This document shows positions 20,860 to 33,186 of a DNA stretch of 64,000 nt, piece after piece. The stretch covers positions 13,426,923 through 13,490,922 of the forward strand of contig NC_133493.1 in NCBI RefSeq assembly GCF_025370935.1, read 5' to 3'. A model generated the notes under the pieces. The model was not told where the DNA came from. It ran no database searches and saw only the letters and a program-made list of their open reading frames with translations. Origin of the DNA: Choristoneura fumiferana. Taxonomy: Eukaryota > Arthropoda > Insecta > Lepidoptera > Tortricidae. Made by a program: the position numbers and the translations under genes. Position 1 is the stretch's first letter. The number at the start of each line of letters is the position of its first letter.

Positions 20860-21395
20860 TTTATTTTATCCAGTTTTTTTTTTATGGTATAGGGGGCAAA
20901 CTAGCAGGCGGATCGCCTGATGGTAAGAGATTACCGTCGCCCATGGACACCTGAAACACCAGAAGAGTCACCAAGTGCGTTGCCGGCCTTTAAGGTAGGA
21001 GTACGCTCTTTGTTGTTATAGCGGCCACAGTAAGCTGTGAAACTTTCAACTGTCTAGCTACCACGGTTTACGACATACAGCCTATTGACAGACGGACGGA
21101 CGGACAGCAAAGTCTTAGTACCTAATAGGGTTTCCGTTTTTACCCTTTGGGTACGGAACCCTAAAAACCAGAAAAAGCTTGCACTTTGCACTTTGGCAAT
21201 CTAGCACCGTCCGCCGACTAAAGTATGGAACCAGCGTAGTGTTTCCGGAGCGGTACAACTTAGGGATCTTCAAAAACAAGCCTATCCAGTCTGTGATACC
21301 CCTCGAGCTGAGAGGTGTCCATGGGCGGCGGTGATTGCTTCCCATCCAGTGACTCACATACTCGTTTGCCCCCTCTTATATATAAAAAAAACTGG
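20860..21395 (-). repeat. Mixed dispersed-repeat remnants
   Basis: Pieces of two families: GGCAAACTAGCAGGCGGATC with ATGGTAAGAGATTACCGTCG (20880-20945) and GGTTTCCGTTTTTACCCTTT with GGTACGGAACCCTAAAA (21115-21165). A partial ACTCACATACTCGTTTGCCC piece lies at 21350. No gene. Confidence 0.5.
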
Positions 21396-21789
21396 AGCTG
21401 GTAATTAAGCCCGAGTCTTTGTCACTATCAAACGCGTGCTGTACTGTACAGTGACCAGCAGAAGATGATCAGTTGTAGTACTCAAAAGGATGTAAAGACT
21501 CTCTGATTACCTTGGCAGTAGAGTCGTATGTAGATCAGTTTTAGTACTGTAACTGCTCATTTATTTCTGCTGCTCACTGTAACCCTACACAACCTCATAG
21601 CTTTTTATTTGATGACAAAATTGCCAAATATTTTCTCACTTAGTATAGTTACTATTTTCAAATTTGCGGATTGTTTGTCACCAAAGAATCACTTCTCGCA
21701 ACACTTCTAGTTTAGAGTAATATTCTATTCTATAGTCCGTGGTTGCCTAAAACAAATAGACCATAAATAGAACCAGAAGGGAACCTATA

Positions 21790-22020
21790 TATACGACGAC
21801 CGGATGGCCAAGTGTTTAGAGAACCTGACTACGAAGCTTGAGGTTCCGGGTTCGATTCCCGTGTCGGGGCAGATATTTGTATGAATAATACGAATGTTTG
21901 CTCTCGGGTCTTGGATGTTTAATATGTATTTATCTATATAAGTATGTTTATCCGTTGTCTAGTGTCCATAGTACAAGCTTTGCTTAGTTTGGGACTAGGT
22001 CAATTGGTGGTCATATATTA
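21790..22020 (+). mobile_element. tRNA-derived SINE (CGACTGGATGGCC family), copy 2
   Basis: CGACCGGATGGCCAAGTGTT, GTTCCGGGTTCGATTCCCGT and the tail GGGACTAGGTCAATTGGTGG. A TA microsatellite follows. Confidence 0.75.
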
Positions 22021-22026
22021 CGCAAC

Positions 22027-22044
22027 ACTTATTATATATATTTA

Positions 22045-22078
<34 letters not shown>

Positions 22079-22080
22079 GG
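22027..22080. repeat. (TA)n microsatellite
   Basis: Alternating AT run of about 24 bp (22051-22078) in TATA-rich surroundings, just after the SINE. Confidence 0.9.
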
Positions 22081-22500
22081 CGCTATCTCTTTCCGTTGGT
22101 GTCGTAAAAGGCGACTAGGGACCTGATGGGAGAGTGTGACAGCGTTCTATTGCCAACTACGGACTCCAGCACTATGTTGTGGAAGGAAACGGGAAATCAC
22201 CACACTGTTCCCAAGAAAGTCGTTATTAAGGTTCACTTCTGATCCTCAACCAACGTCTACGGCCACTTTAACATGAGGGTAGCGACTAACTGTTACAGAA
22301 CTAGTGAATAATGAATGAACTAAAACAATAACTGCTCACCCGCGACCTTATGATAGCTACGTTTATGCAATGCGATGAAGATGAGCTCTGATTGAGTTCA
22401 AAACGTGTCAGTTTTAGTCGATGTTTAAATATAAAGTAAGCTTAATTACTTTAATGTATTAAAATACCTGGTAATTAAATTCAAATGCTAAGAAAAAACG

Positions 22501-22572
22501 TGCGTCGGCCGGGAATCGAACCCGGATCAACTGCTTGGAAGGCAACTATGCTGACCATTACACCACCAACGC
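22501..22572 (-). tRNA. tRNA-Gly(UCC), copy 10
   Basis: Same 72-nt sequence; T6 run downstream (minus sense CGTTTTTTCTTAGCA). About 150 bp of its 5' flank is an inverted copy of the flank of copy 11 at 34809. Last copy in intron 1. Confidence 0.95.
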
Positions 22573-22859
22573 GCTTGTCACTTGCCACGGATTATACTAT
22601 ATACTAATGATCTCCAATAAACTGCCTATTTGAACAGATGTTTAAAACCACAAATTATCGATACTTACCTCTTTAAACTAACGACCATGGAATATGAGCA
22701 AAGGTTGGAATGGAATGACAAATGAATGGGTGGTTTATGTAACCTTTTTGTTTTTCCTTTTTGTACAATAAAGAGTATAAAAAAAACAAACAAACGAACA
22801 ACATGGGGATCCTTAAATAATTTATTGAATCAGGCGTTTATTGGAGTCGGTTTTACTTT

Positions 22860-22960
22860 TTTTTTTTATTAATATCCCGAAAAAATGCACAGTCCCCGAG
22901 GGAACAGCGCGCAATAACCGAATTCCACGCAGGCGAAGCCGCGGGCATAAGCTAGTCTTA
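22860..22960 (-). repeat. Dispersed repeat (GCTTCGCCCGCG family), partial
   Basis: AAAATGCACAGTCCCCGAGG, GAACAGCGCGCAATAACCG and GCAGGCGAAGCCGCGGGC match one end of 8157-8385. Confidence 0.6.
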
Positions 22961-23594
22961 CATAAATTCCAATAAGTATTCACGACTAATACGACTAGCA
23001 TATACTTAGGACGCGCTGCCAGCTGGCACGTACGACACCATGAAATAGTCATTTGGGAGATTCTTAATGTGCCGGGCGAAGATTACGATAGTGTAGCTTT
23101 TGCTTTAACCTGTGTTAACACAGCGTTTTAACCTCGGGCCGCGACCCAAATTTGTGTCGCGGCCGGTAATAGGATTCATCATCATATCATCTGTAGGACG
23201 TCCACTGTTGGCCATAGGTCTCCCCCATAGTATCACACTTACTATTATGTATATGTTTACTATTATAATGTATTATATGTGCATAGTATTGGAATGGGTC
23301 GCGGAAATACTCTATTTAAAGTATGTTCTAAAAAAAAAATTTTTAATGTTACATAATCACATCAATTTTAGTTAAATTTTTAGGGTCGCGGTCTTGGAAT
23401 AATAAATTCTGCTAATATTATAAATAAGAAGTTTGTATATGTACCTACTTGTCTGTCTGTATGTTTGTTACTCCTGCACACTAAACTTTTGGACGGATTT
23501 GGAACGAATTAGGTATGGTGACATCTGGAATGACACATAGACTACTGTTTATCCCGGTATTCCCACGGGATTAGGTTAAAATTTTGAAACTACG

Positions 23595-24066
23595 GTGAGC
23601 TAACTTTGGGGGCGGCAGACGTGAACTTGCCTTCGAAATCCAAAAGCTTAATGGTTACTTGACCTGAAATGTATATTTCAGAACTAAATTATTGTTATTA
23701 TTATTTTAAAATTTATGACGGTGGAAGCATTCTACACTTCCACTGAACGTAGATATAGTTTAGATATAGTTAGTGTTTAGTATTGTAACTAAGGGACTCC
23801 ATACATCCCTGTATTTCTTTTATTGTTATTTTTTGTATTTTTTTTTCTTTAATTGTACCTATAATATAGTTTTTAAGTATTTTATTTGTAATTATATTTT
23901 TATGAAAAAATGACTTTCTGCCAAGTTTCTTGCGGCGCATTCTTCTTGGCAATGATGGTCTTTCCGAAAGCGCTGGTAGTTTAAAAAAAATGACGTGTAA
24001 AAGTGCCCATTGCGGCCTATTTACTGAATAAATCATTTGAATTTTGAATTTGAATTTGAATTTGAA
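23595..24066 (+). mobile_element. CR1/jockey-type LINE 3' end, truncated copy
   Basis: It shares GAACTTGCCTTCGAAATCC, TGACGGTGGAAGCATTCTAC, TTCTTGGCAATGATGGTCTT and GTGCCCATTGCGGCC with the 3' UTR at 55753-56340. It ends ACTGAATAAATCATTTGAA and a GAATTT tandem tail (about 24035-24065). It also has one copy of the GGGACTCCATACATCCC hairpin. This is a 5'-truncated relative of the LINE at 55753-60962. Confidence 0.75.
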
Positions 24067-24417
24067 ATTTCTCCCACTACGATTAGAAACATGTGGACGC
24101 GGGTGTTTTACTTGTTTGGTATGTGACATTAATAAAATCCACGATGTAATTTTTGGGATATGCCATCGGAATTTAGTAATATCCCGGAATTTTACTTCGA
24201 CAACTGGGTCTACGGTTCGGGATCTACTACGGGGTTTACGTGTGCAAAGCCGCATGTAAACACTAGTTATAAAATAGCTTGAAAATAGTTTATTTTCATT
24301 TATCTACAATGACAATAGGCTAGGTTGCCTGGAAGAGATCGCTCTGAAGCGATAAGGCCGCCTATTGCTTACCTTAGAAAATCTCTATGTATATACCTGT
24401 GTTTTCTGTAGGTACTT

Positions 24418-24570
24418 CTTCAAAGTCAAAGTCAAAATATCTTTATTCAATGTATGCTACAACAAGCACTTATGAATGGCAAAAAAAATCTACCACCGGT
24501 TCGGAAAAGCCTCTGTTGAGAAGAATCCGGCAAGAAACTCAACGAGGTATATTTTTAAACAGATTTACAG
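24418..24570 (-). repeat. LINE 3' fragment (CTACCACCGGTTCGG family)
   Basis: GTCAAAGTCAAAATATCTTT, AACAAGCACTTATGAATGG and ATCCGGCAAGAAACTCAACG. Same family as 43393-43540, 1436-1855 and 40640-40850, here with its TTTGAC tail on the left. Confidence 0.65.
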
Positions 24571-25319
24571 TATTATTAAATGATATGTATACATCACAAG
24601 TATTTAACACAACTTTATTTTTAACACAGTAGGTTCGCTATTTGAAGGGATCGCTAATGCGGATCGGCATTATTTCCAAATATCCCTGTCCATGGTATAA
24701 TCATTAACTCTATAATACGCCTTTGATATTAATGTCTTCTTGACAATAGATCTGAACTTTGTATCCGTTTCATTTATATTATTTTTACTATTTTTACCAC
24801 TATAATATTCTTACTATGTGTTGGGTATGGTAGTTATTGTATTGTATTCTATTGTAATGACTTATTATTACACAGACACAGTCTAACGTGATTAGAGATA
24901 CCAGTAAATAAAGGTACATAAAATTAACACTGTTTGTTTGTTTGTTTATACTCTTTATTGTACAAAAAGGAAAAACAAAAAGGTTACATAAATAAAAGTT
25001 GTGTTAAGTACAAAGGCGGACTTATCCCTGCAGGGATCTCTGCCAGTCAACCTTCATGTTCATGTTTCATGTTTTCAAGAAAGAAAAACCAGCGTCAAAA
25101 ACACTAGGCCAGGCCCAGGCCTTATTGTCTCACGTACCTACTCACGTACCTACTCGAATTCACGACCGTTTTCACACCACTTCTTTCTGCCCCACAGTGT
25201 AAGACGGTAAGACGACGGTAGAAAGAGATGATGAATTCGATTGACAATAGGTACGGCCTCAGGCCTGTTAACATAATAGTTCGTCACGGATTCCACACAC
25301 GCATTTGACTGCTGGAAAC

Positions 25320-25545
25320 AGAATCCATCTGATGGCCGTTGGGGCCGAAAGTTGTCGAGTGGGGATCACGGATCGGCAAGCGCAGCGCTAGGTCGTCGAC
25401 CAACGAGATGGACGGATGACCTGGTTAAGGCTGCGGGTTCACGGTGGATGCAGGCCGCTGCCAACCGAAGCAACTGGAGGTCTATGGGGGAGGCCGTCCA
25501 ACAAAGGACGTCCTACGGCTGAGATGATGATGATGATGAATTGAC
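25320..25545 (+). pseudogene. RTE-type LINE, C-terminal fragment
   Basis: The frame reads DGRWGRKLSSGDHGSASAAL, then GRRPTRWTDDLVKAAGSRWM, QAAANRSNWRSMGEAVQQRT and SYG, then a stop and a GATGATGATG tail. The tail region of an RTE element, without RT or endonuclease. Confidence 0.75.
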
Positions 25546-27476
25546 TGCTGTGCCTACTTTATCTACTTTATTTTTTTCTTAAGTGTATTTAATAATATTA
25601 TGTGTCTTTGTAACATGAATGGTTTGAATTTGAATTTGATTTTATTCAACCTAGGAAAGTGTTGACGTTGCCACATTGCCTACCTATATATTGTATATAA
25701 GTAGCTTATGTTTATGTTATTGCCACATCAAGTTATTCCTTCGAATAAAACCTTCGGTCTCATTAGGAGGGCTTAACGAGCCGCGGCCGTAGCTTAGTAA
25801 AAAGTTACATCCTAAAAGGGTACTGATTTAGCTTTTTTGCCCCGTTAAGTACCCCGTTCGGGGTTATTTTTATCTGGAACGGGTAACGATGTAAATCATA
25901 CGTGTACTTGTATGCCTTTTCGTCGCTCTGACTTTTTGTTTTTGTTACAATATAATCTTACTAGTATTAGAACAGCTGAACGAATTTGGGTTCTTTTTGC
26001 GTGTATATAATAACAAAGCACCTACTTACTTGAGCTACGCAGTTCTTTTTGAAATAGGTAGAGTTAATGACAGCTAAAATCTCAATAAATGCAATAACTC
26101 GTAAACATATTAACGATAGATAACAAAAAGGTTTCAATTTTTTTTTCTTGTTTTATATTCATATATGAACGAATGCATGCATGAAACATAAAACATCTTG
26201 TAAATTTCCTCGAATATATATATAATTTATAAATCGCTTAATAAAGTGCTTTATTACATTACAATCTAGCCTATCTAGGCTAATAAGCAATTTATCTTTA
26301 ACTAAAAATTGGAGAAAACAATAAAATGGTTAAAAAGGTACTATTCTTTAACTTAAACTATCTAATCAGAATTTAATCTAAGAAAATGTTCATTGGCAGT
26401 TCTTAGTTTCTTAAGGGGAAGACACTATGTTCATGTGTTCTTTGTTCTCGAAAAAGATATGAAAAGAAACACTTAACTAAATATAACTTGTTCATAAAAC
26501 TCGTTTCAATCTCGTCTTAACCATATCAGCCCTCGCCTGCGGCTAAGTTGAATATTCATTATCCTGTGTTATGGTGCGTTTTATGCACATGATGTACAAT
26601 CTACTATTGAAAAGGACCAAAGAAATAGACACAGAAACATGCTCAAAACACAACTCTCTTACGGGCTGGCGGTTAATAGTAGATTGTACAACAAGAGCAT
26701 ATAAAACGAGCCATTTTACCCGAGGGGAAAATGGGTTTAATGCTCGAGTTTTACACTCTGCTTTTCACTTCGATTGAGAATTAATTACCAACAGTGGCAA
26801 CAATAGTTCACTTACTAGGTACCTTTTATTTTTCATGGAATGCTGTATAATTAAACCTTTTGGTGTTATTGATTTATTTTGATTGATTTTTAGTTTTACT
26901 TAAAATAAAAATGATTTAAAAAAAAATTTTTTTTCTTCTCTGTGGCTGGTGACACCTGATTACCTTGGTCTTAGACGAAGATTTTACTTTATGCACTAGA
27001 GCATAAAAAGTAATTTTATACCGACTAGATCCAGCTTGAAGTGAATAAACATTTTCATTCCTTTCTTAGATGGCTGTTTTGCCGTTACCTTAGTTTTAAT
27101 AACGCGTACCTCATTACTAAGCAAGCCGTAAACCCCCAAGGGACTCTCGAGACTTAACAAGGCAAATTAAATTTTACCTAGGTAATTATGCAAAAAGCGT
27201 TTGCCCACTTTACGGGGGGTAAACATTTTACGGGCACAGATAAAATATAACAGATGAGTCGGTTTGATGAAACAAACAGTGCCTGTGTTCAAGTTCAAGG
27301 TACCTTCAAAACCTAAAGCAAAGTTATTATGTACCTAAGTTGTAATAGGAAGAGTAACTTCCCAATCCGCCGGTAGATGGCGTTGTACACCTTTTGTGTA
27401 AGAGTAAATGTCGCATTGAACCCATAAAGGCATAGACATCTAAAGTAAGTAAGTCAGATTTTGATTCCGTATATTT
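25546..27476. other. Intron 1 stretch with one short inverted repeat
   Basis: Mostly unrecognised AT-rich sequence. GTACAATCTACTATT at 26592-26606 is repeated inverted near 26677-26692 within matching GTTTTATGC/GCATATAAAAC flanks, probably a small foldback element. No gene seen. Confidence 0.45.
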
Positions 27477-27680
27477 TTAACTCCCGACGCGAAAAGAGGG
27501 GTGTTATAAGTTTGAATATCTGTGTGTCTGTCTGTGGCACCGTAGCTCTTATACGGGTGAACCGGTTTGAATGCGGTTTTTTTTGAAAGATGGGTTTCTA
27601 GCAATGTTTCTTAGACATGTTTTATTAAAATCGTGTTTTTTGAGATATTGAACTTTTCATTGGTCAATTAAACTTACGTA
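27477..27680 (-). repeat. Dispersed repeat (CTGAACCGATTTTGAT family)
   Basis: Begins CTCCCGACGCGAAAAGAGGG and runs to TTGAGATATTGAACTTTTCA: a minus-strand copy of 14323-14550. Confidence 0.65.
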
Positions 27681-27697
27681 GGTACGAGTATGAACAC

Positions 27698-27851
27698 TAG
27701 AGCCGAGCGTTATTTGCTGAATGAACCTGTTTCGGAAACGAAACGAAAAAAACGGTTTCTAATAAAGTAACGGAGTAACAGTTTAATGCCGAAACGAAAG
27801 ACAGTTTCTGTAGACACACACTTCGAATTGAGAAACGATACCACAGACTAT

Positions 27852-27894
<43 letters not shown>

Positions 27895-28162
27895 ACTCGA
27901 GGAAATTATCTCACAAGAACAAATAACAGATTCTTATCTTAAACTAGTTCTACAACAAATAATAAACTGCTTCTTAAAGCTTACTGTTGAAATATCCTAA
28001 AGAGCTACACTTATTGATAACGAAGCTTTCGTTTCCTTTGAAAGGAAACCAAGCAAAGAAACTGCTTTTTAAGCACTAAGTAACTCTTTTTCAAAACTGT
28101 TACTTGTCAAAAATAAACTGTTACGTTACGTTTAAAAAAAAATACGTGACGACTCAGCTCTA
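27698..28162. mobile_element. hAT-type non-autonomous element
   Basis: The ends are TAGAGCCGAGCG and GACTCAGCTCTA. The flanks are ATGAACAC (27690-27697) and ATAAACAC (28163-28170), an 8-bp duplication with one change. It contains GAAACGAAAC-type motifs and a TA microsatellite (27854-27892). No ORF. Confidence 0.65.
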
Positions 28163-28254
28163 ATAAACACTTTTTTTACTAAGAAGTGATGGGCATTTTG
28201 ACAATCGAAGAAATACGCGTCTAATTCAATGACAAGAACAAAGACGATTAGATA

Positions 28255-28265
28255 CTGATGATGAC

Positions 28266-28296
<31 letters not shown>

Positions 28297-28304
28297 GTGA
28301 TGGA
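28255..28304. repeat. (GAT)n microsatellite
   Basis: Run of GATGAT units, possibly a tail left by an RTE-type insertion, although no RTE body is visible next to it. Confidence 0.8.
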
Positions 28305-28802
28305 GCTAAAACCAAAGTAGGGAAGGCAGTAGTCTGTTTTTAATATGAATTAGTTAGTCAGGACTCATTGCCAAGCACTAAGTTACTAAAAGCAACGGTG
28401 CCGAAGACTGCAAACAGTACTAATGGACATCTAATGATCTGCATATTCATCTCATCATTTTCTAATGAAAATTTATTGTCATGTTTACAAACAGCTTCGA
28501 TTCGTGCCAGTAGCATGTCGATATACACAGTTGACATAGAGCACTAAGCCAAACGGAGACGTCATGTCATGTGGTCTAATAATACTGCGAAAAAACTGGT
28601 CTACATTTTTTTTTTATATTTTTTAATTCTAAGCAGAAGACTGTAGTCGTTTGGTGAAAGATACAGATAAAAGTTTATTTTCTTATTTTTTTTCATGAAA
28701 TTGCCGCTTAAATCGAACTATGAAATTGACAGATTTGTTGTAACGACATTATTGTTTTAGTACCTGGGCGACCGAGCTTTGATCGGGCTAAATATCAGAA
28801 TA

Positions 28803-29025
28803 CTAGCTTTTTCCCGCGGCTTCGCCCGCATAGAATTCAGTTATCGCGCGCTGTTTCCCCGGGAACTGTGCATTTTGCCGGGATAAAACTGTCCCATGTC
28901 ACTCTCTGGCCCATAAACTACCTCTATGCCAAAAATCACGTCAATTCATCGCTCCGTTTCGACGTGAAAGACGGATAAACATACAAACACACACACTTTC
29001 ACAATTATAATATTAGTATAGTATG
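28803..29025 (-). repeat. Dispersed repeat (GCTTCGCCCGCG family)
   Basis: From CTAGCTTTTTCCCGCGGCTT through GGGAACTGTGCATTTTGCCG to CTTTCACAATTATAATATTA. A full-looking minus-strand copy. Confidence 0.65.
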
Positions 29026-29351
29026 GATTAGGCACTACTCACCAAAACAATTATTCATTACGTTTGGCAGATTGACTCGTCCTTGACATCTCCTGTTGGT
29101 TTAATGCTCCAAGCCCGCAACATCACTCACTGTCATACCACCAACATAATTACACTTTTATGTCACTTTATAGCACACCGATACTACTGAAAGACATTCT
29201 TGTCACGAAATAATTTTGTTTTTGTTACAAGTTAATTAATGTTCGTTTTATTACCGTACGTTTACAAACGAATGGTAATTTAATATTACGTTTTGGTAAT
29301 AATTGACGTATGTAATGTTAGAACGAAGATGATTGGTGTTATTATACAACG

Positions 29352-29353
<2 letters not shown>

Positions 29354-29410
<57 letters not shown>
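29354..29410. repeat. (GT)n(GA)n microsatellite
   Basis: GT run followed directly by a GA run. Frames across it are not genes. Confidence 0.9.
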
Positions 29411-29486
29411 CATTTATTTACACATATTCGATACACAAAATACATTGTTTGTTTGTGCTGTGCTATAGCTCTCTTCTTCTAAGTCG

Positions 29487-29800
29487 TAACGTTCTTAACA
29501 CATTCGGGTGACACAACGTCTGTGACTTTGTAGTTCTTACTCCTATGCCAGTGACACGTATTTGTGACTGCTGTGGGATATGCACTATGCCTAGCGTAAG
29601 AGCTCAGTGGATCATCACATTCGGCTCCGGCAACGTTCAGCTAAGCCCTTACGCTATGCCAGCCTTTAGGAGGTATGAATTCTTTTGACACACATGCGTG
29701 TCACCGGCGAATTATTGATCATAAAGTTGTGTTACTGGCACCGGAATGTGTTACATCTGTGTCACGTATACGTGTCACTTGCATAGAAGTGATTGCTGTG
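29487..29800. repeat. Region with iterated GTGAC/GTCAC motifs
   Basis: Seven GTGAC or GTCAC words lie within about 280 bp, several as GTGACACG. AACACATTCGGGTGACAC at the left matches an inverted TGTCAC/GGAATGTGTT part at about 29727-29755. CTGTGGGATAT occurs twice. Probably a degraded DNA element. Confidence 0.45.
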
Positions 29801-30049
29801 GGATATCCGTAGGCAAGTTTAGACTAGCAAGGAAAATCGTGCAAGTTGGATTATATTGAGATTCCATAAAGCGAACGACTTATAAGTGGTTAATCGAGCA
29901 CCACAATGTAATGCAACTTGCATGACTTTTCTTACAAGTCTAAACTGGGATTAAGAGCTTAGTGGATCGTTGGCGGGGCCGAACGTCTTAACAGAATGGT
30001 CTAAGTCGTTAATTGAGGATCAATGCAAACCACATGACGACTTTTTCCG

Positions 30050-30725
30050 TTTTTAGGGTTCCGGAGCCAAAATGGCAAAAACGGAACCCTTATAGTTTCG
30101 CCATGTCGGTTCTGTCTGTCTGTCCGTCCGTCCGTGGCTTTGCTCAGGGACTATCAATGCTGGAAAGCTGTAATTTACACGGATATATGTAAACTATGCC
30201 GACAAATGGTACAATAAGAATAAAAAACATTTTTTTTAGGGTACCTCCCATAGACGTAAAGTGGGGGTGATTTTTTTTCTCATCCAACCCTATAGCGTGG
30301 GGTATCGTTGGATAAGTCTTTTAAAACCATTAGGGATTTGTTAAGACGATTTTTCGATTCATTTATTTTTTTGCGAAATATTCAACTTTAAAGTGCACAT
30401 TTTCATTAAAATCGAGCGTCCCCCCTTCTAAAATCTAAACAGGTGGGTGGAAAAATTTGAAAAAATTCATGATGGTAGTAAGTATATCAAACTTTCAAGG
30501 AAAACTATAACGGCTAAGTTTGCTTGAGAATTATTAGTAGTTTTACTCTTAAATAGCAGCCTAAGGAATAAAATACCTAAACTTGGAAGATTCCGTATAG
30601 AATACGAAATCTTTAGAAAAATATTACTTATTTTTTTCGTAATGGCTACGGAACCCTATTTTGGGCATGTCCAACACGCTCTTGACCGGTTTTTTCCTCT
30701 TAGAGTAAGAACGAAACCCTAAAAA
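30050..30725 (+). repeat. Dispersed repeat (GGTTCCGTAGCC family)
   Basis: Opens TTTAGGGTTCCGGAGCC and AACGGAACCCTTATAG, with a GTCTGTCTGTCCGTCCGTCC stretch. It closes TGGCTACGGAACCCTATTTT and GGGCATGTCCAACACGC. The reverse-complement relative is at 9822-10355. Confidence 0.7.
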
Positions 30726-30852
30726 ACATAGGAAATCAAAGGCAGTAAGCTGGGGCGGAAATATGGAATCTGAGGCGGATCGCTTGGATACAAATTAGGT
30801 TCCACCCTGGTGATGATTCAATTTGTTCGACTGTAATAGTATTAAGAGACAT

Positions 30853-31115
30853 CCACGACGACCAGACGACCAGATGCCTAGTGGTTAGAGAACCTGTTTA
30901 CGAAGCTTGAGGTCACGGGTTCGATTCCCGTGTCGGGGCAGATATTTGTATGAAAAATACGAATGTTTGTTCTCGGGTCTTGGGTGTTCAATATGTATTT
31001 AAGTATGCATCTATATCTATATAATTATATTCACCCGTTGCTTACTACCCATAACACAAGCTTTGCTAAGCTTACTTTGGGACTAGGTCAATTGGTGTGA
31101 ATTTTCCCGTGATAT
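30853..31115 (+). mobile_element. tRNA-derived SINE (CGACTGGATGGCC family), copy 3
   Basis: CGACCAGATGCCTAGTGGTT, GGTCACGGGTTCGATTCCCG and the tail GACTAGGTCAATTGGTGTG. Same architecture as 14855-15085. Confidence 0.75.
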
Positions 31116-31164
31116 ATATTGTTTTTTTTATCTGTGCCTGTATGTTTGTTACTCATTTATACAT

Positions 31165-31370
31165 GCGTGGCTCATGCATACATGTTTATTTAACGTTTGG
31201 GCTCCACAGAAAACCAGCGTTACTGCACATAATGTGCGGCAACACATGCTGAGTGGAGACCCTTTTTGGTATCCTGCCGTGTCACCAAGTAACATAGTTT
31301 TAGTGCTAGTTTTAGTCTTAGTTTTAGGTGGTACTTTTGGATCCAAAATAAACCTTTATTTCTTTCTTTC
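31165..31370 (+). repeat. Dispersed repeat with CTTT tail, copy 2
   Basis: ACATAATGTGCGGCAACACA, GGTATCCTGCCGTGTCACC and AATAAACCTTTATTTCTTTC. Same family as 11285-11510. Confidence 0.7.
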
Positions 31371-31810
31371 ATGCTAAAACAGCTGGACTGCTAGACTAAA
31401 TGTTATTTGATACTTAGGTAGCTAAACGTCTGGAATAACAGATAGAATACTTTTTATCTCGATATTCTCACGGGTTTAGGATAAGATCTCGAAATCTCAA
31501 CCGCTGCGATTAGAGACATGAAAGATGTCTCGTATACAAACGATTATGAAATCCAAGACGTGTTTTTGGGAATTCCCATTAAAGTTTAGTAACCCCGGAA
31601 TTTCAATTCAATAGCCAGGTATAATGGTTTACCGTGCAAAGCCGCGGGTATTGTTTAGTTCAAAATATTACCAAAACACACGGTTTCACGTTTAGCACGT
31701 AAAATATCTGGCAGGCACGTACAAGGGACGTGCTCAGGAATGGGCCCTGTTTATATCAACCTATAAAACTGATAGCCAATTGAGTTAAAAATTCAATTTT
31801 GCGGGAAGAA

Positions 31811-31934
31811 CAGGGCTACTACGAAACTCGAAGTTTGTGTCGTGCGGTCCCTTTGACACCTATACTGTTTAATACGAGAGCGAGAGGGGCCGCACGACAC
31901 GAACTTCGAGTTTCGAGTTTCGTAGTAGCCCTGC
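31811..31934. mobile_element. Short foldback MITE, copy 2
   Basis: CAGGGCTACTACGAAACTCG pairs with CGTAGTAGCCCTG at the right end. Same element as 4171-4294, here with intact outermost bases on both sides. Confidence 0.75.
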
Positions 31935-31969
31935 AGGGGCGTATCGCGAACGACGTGTTACATTCCATA

Positions 31970-32314
31970 CCGGGTGTGGCCTGTAATATGAGCAAATAAT
32001 TAAAACATAGATCATACTTCTCAAACTGAACAAAATTAGTTCAGCGACTTTTTAAAAATAATTAGTTTTATAATTTTAATTACACTTTTAAGTTTATTCG
32101 AAGAGGCAATGTAAAGCAAAATGCTTGATGATTGTAGTGTGACAGGCGACGTCAGTTGGGTTCTAGGTTGACTACATTGGTAGCAGTATTTAATTTTGTA
32201 CGAAAAAATGAAAATTCAAAGACTCCATTATTTTTAAGTCGCTGAACTAATGTTGTTCATTGACAAGGACGATCTATGTTTTAATTTTTTGCTCGTATTA
32301 CAGGCCACACCCGG
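31970..32314. mobile_element. MITE with CCGGGTGTGGCC ends, copy 2
   Basis: Long inverted repeats of about 100 bp from CCGGGTGTGGCCTGTAATAT inward, with TA on both sides (31968-31969 and 32315-32316). No ORF. Same family as 19801-20145. Confidence 0.8.
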
Positions 32315-32759
32315 TATATTTTGGAACAAGTGTGGCAGAATTTCAAGGCCGCATTTGATATAGGTAGCCAATCTCTACAGTTATGTTTACACTTAACCTA
32401 GTTGGCTAATGCCCTTTAGAACTCAAAACATTAAGATTCGATTCTCTTTTTCGTTCTCATTTGAATCTTCAGAAAAATAATGAAACCCTACGAGTCCCGA
32501 GCGATTCTGGTTGTACTTTACACGACTGCCTAAAGAAAAATAATGTTTGATCACCATCATTATACCGTTTGATAGGAAGAAATGATTTGGTAAAAAAATA
32601 ATGTTGTACTTTTATCAGATTTTCTCCCATTCTGTGCCTTTATCCCTATCATCATCCTTGGCCCTCTCATACTGAGAGGAAGCCTGTGTCCAGCAGTGGA
32701 CCGTATAATAGGCTGGGAAGATGATGAAACATGGGAATGGTCTCGCCGGAAGACCAGTG

Positions 32760-32998
32760 CTGGCTCCACCTAAGGAGTCCGCATATTATGCTGAGGCGGG
32801 ACTATACGGCGGCGATGCGGCTTGCGAGCACGATAGAGTTGTTCTGGAGGGTGACCGCTACCATTTTGAATTTGGTGTCGCTTGGTAGAGGGTTGCCCGT
32901 CTGTAGTGCACGCAGCTCCGGTGCGAAGCTTTGTTCTTGTGCCGCTTGCACCAGAAGCCGCTCGGCTCGTCGCAGCATGATTTCGGACACAAGCAAAC
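32760..32998 (-). pseudogene. LTR retrotransposon pol fragment, possibly BEL/Pao
   Basis: The minus frame reads MLVSEIMLRRAERLLVQAAQ, then EQSFAPELRALQTGNPLPSD and TKFKMVAVTLQNNSIVLASR, then IAAV and a stop. A stretch of the form AE..L...AQ..SF..E...L..G..LP followed by a beta-rich segment ending in RIA resembles the region before the integrase in BEL/Pao polyproteins. It is isolated and stop-broken, with no LTRs seen. Domain identity is a judgement from memory of the family. Confidence 0.35.
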
Positions 32999-33186
32999 AA
33001 GTATTCTAAATTATTTTCACTTATTTTTTGTATTTTGTATTGACATTTTATTTCACTTTATTCATTTTTTTGTTGTATATATTGTTTATATTTGTGTGTC
33101 CCGAATATTTTTTTTCATTTTCATGAAGATGAATGGACGTTCAAAGTGTGGTCTCCCCACATCGATTGATGCGAAAGTGGCAATAG

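Noticed and set aside
21797..21873. Possible tRNA-Arg-like gene
   Set aside because: A and B boxes are present but stems are mismatched, and three copies share a SINE tail.
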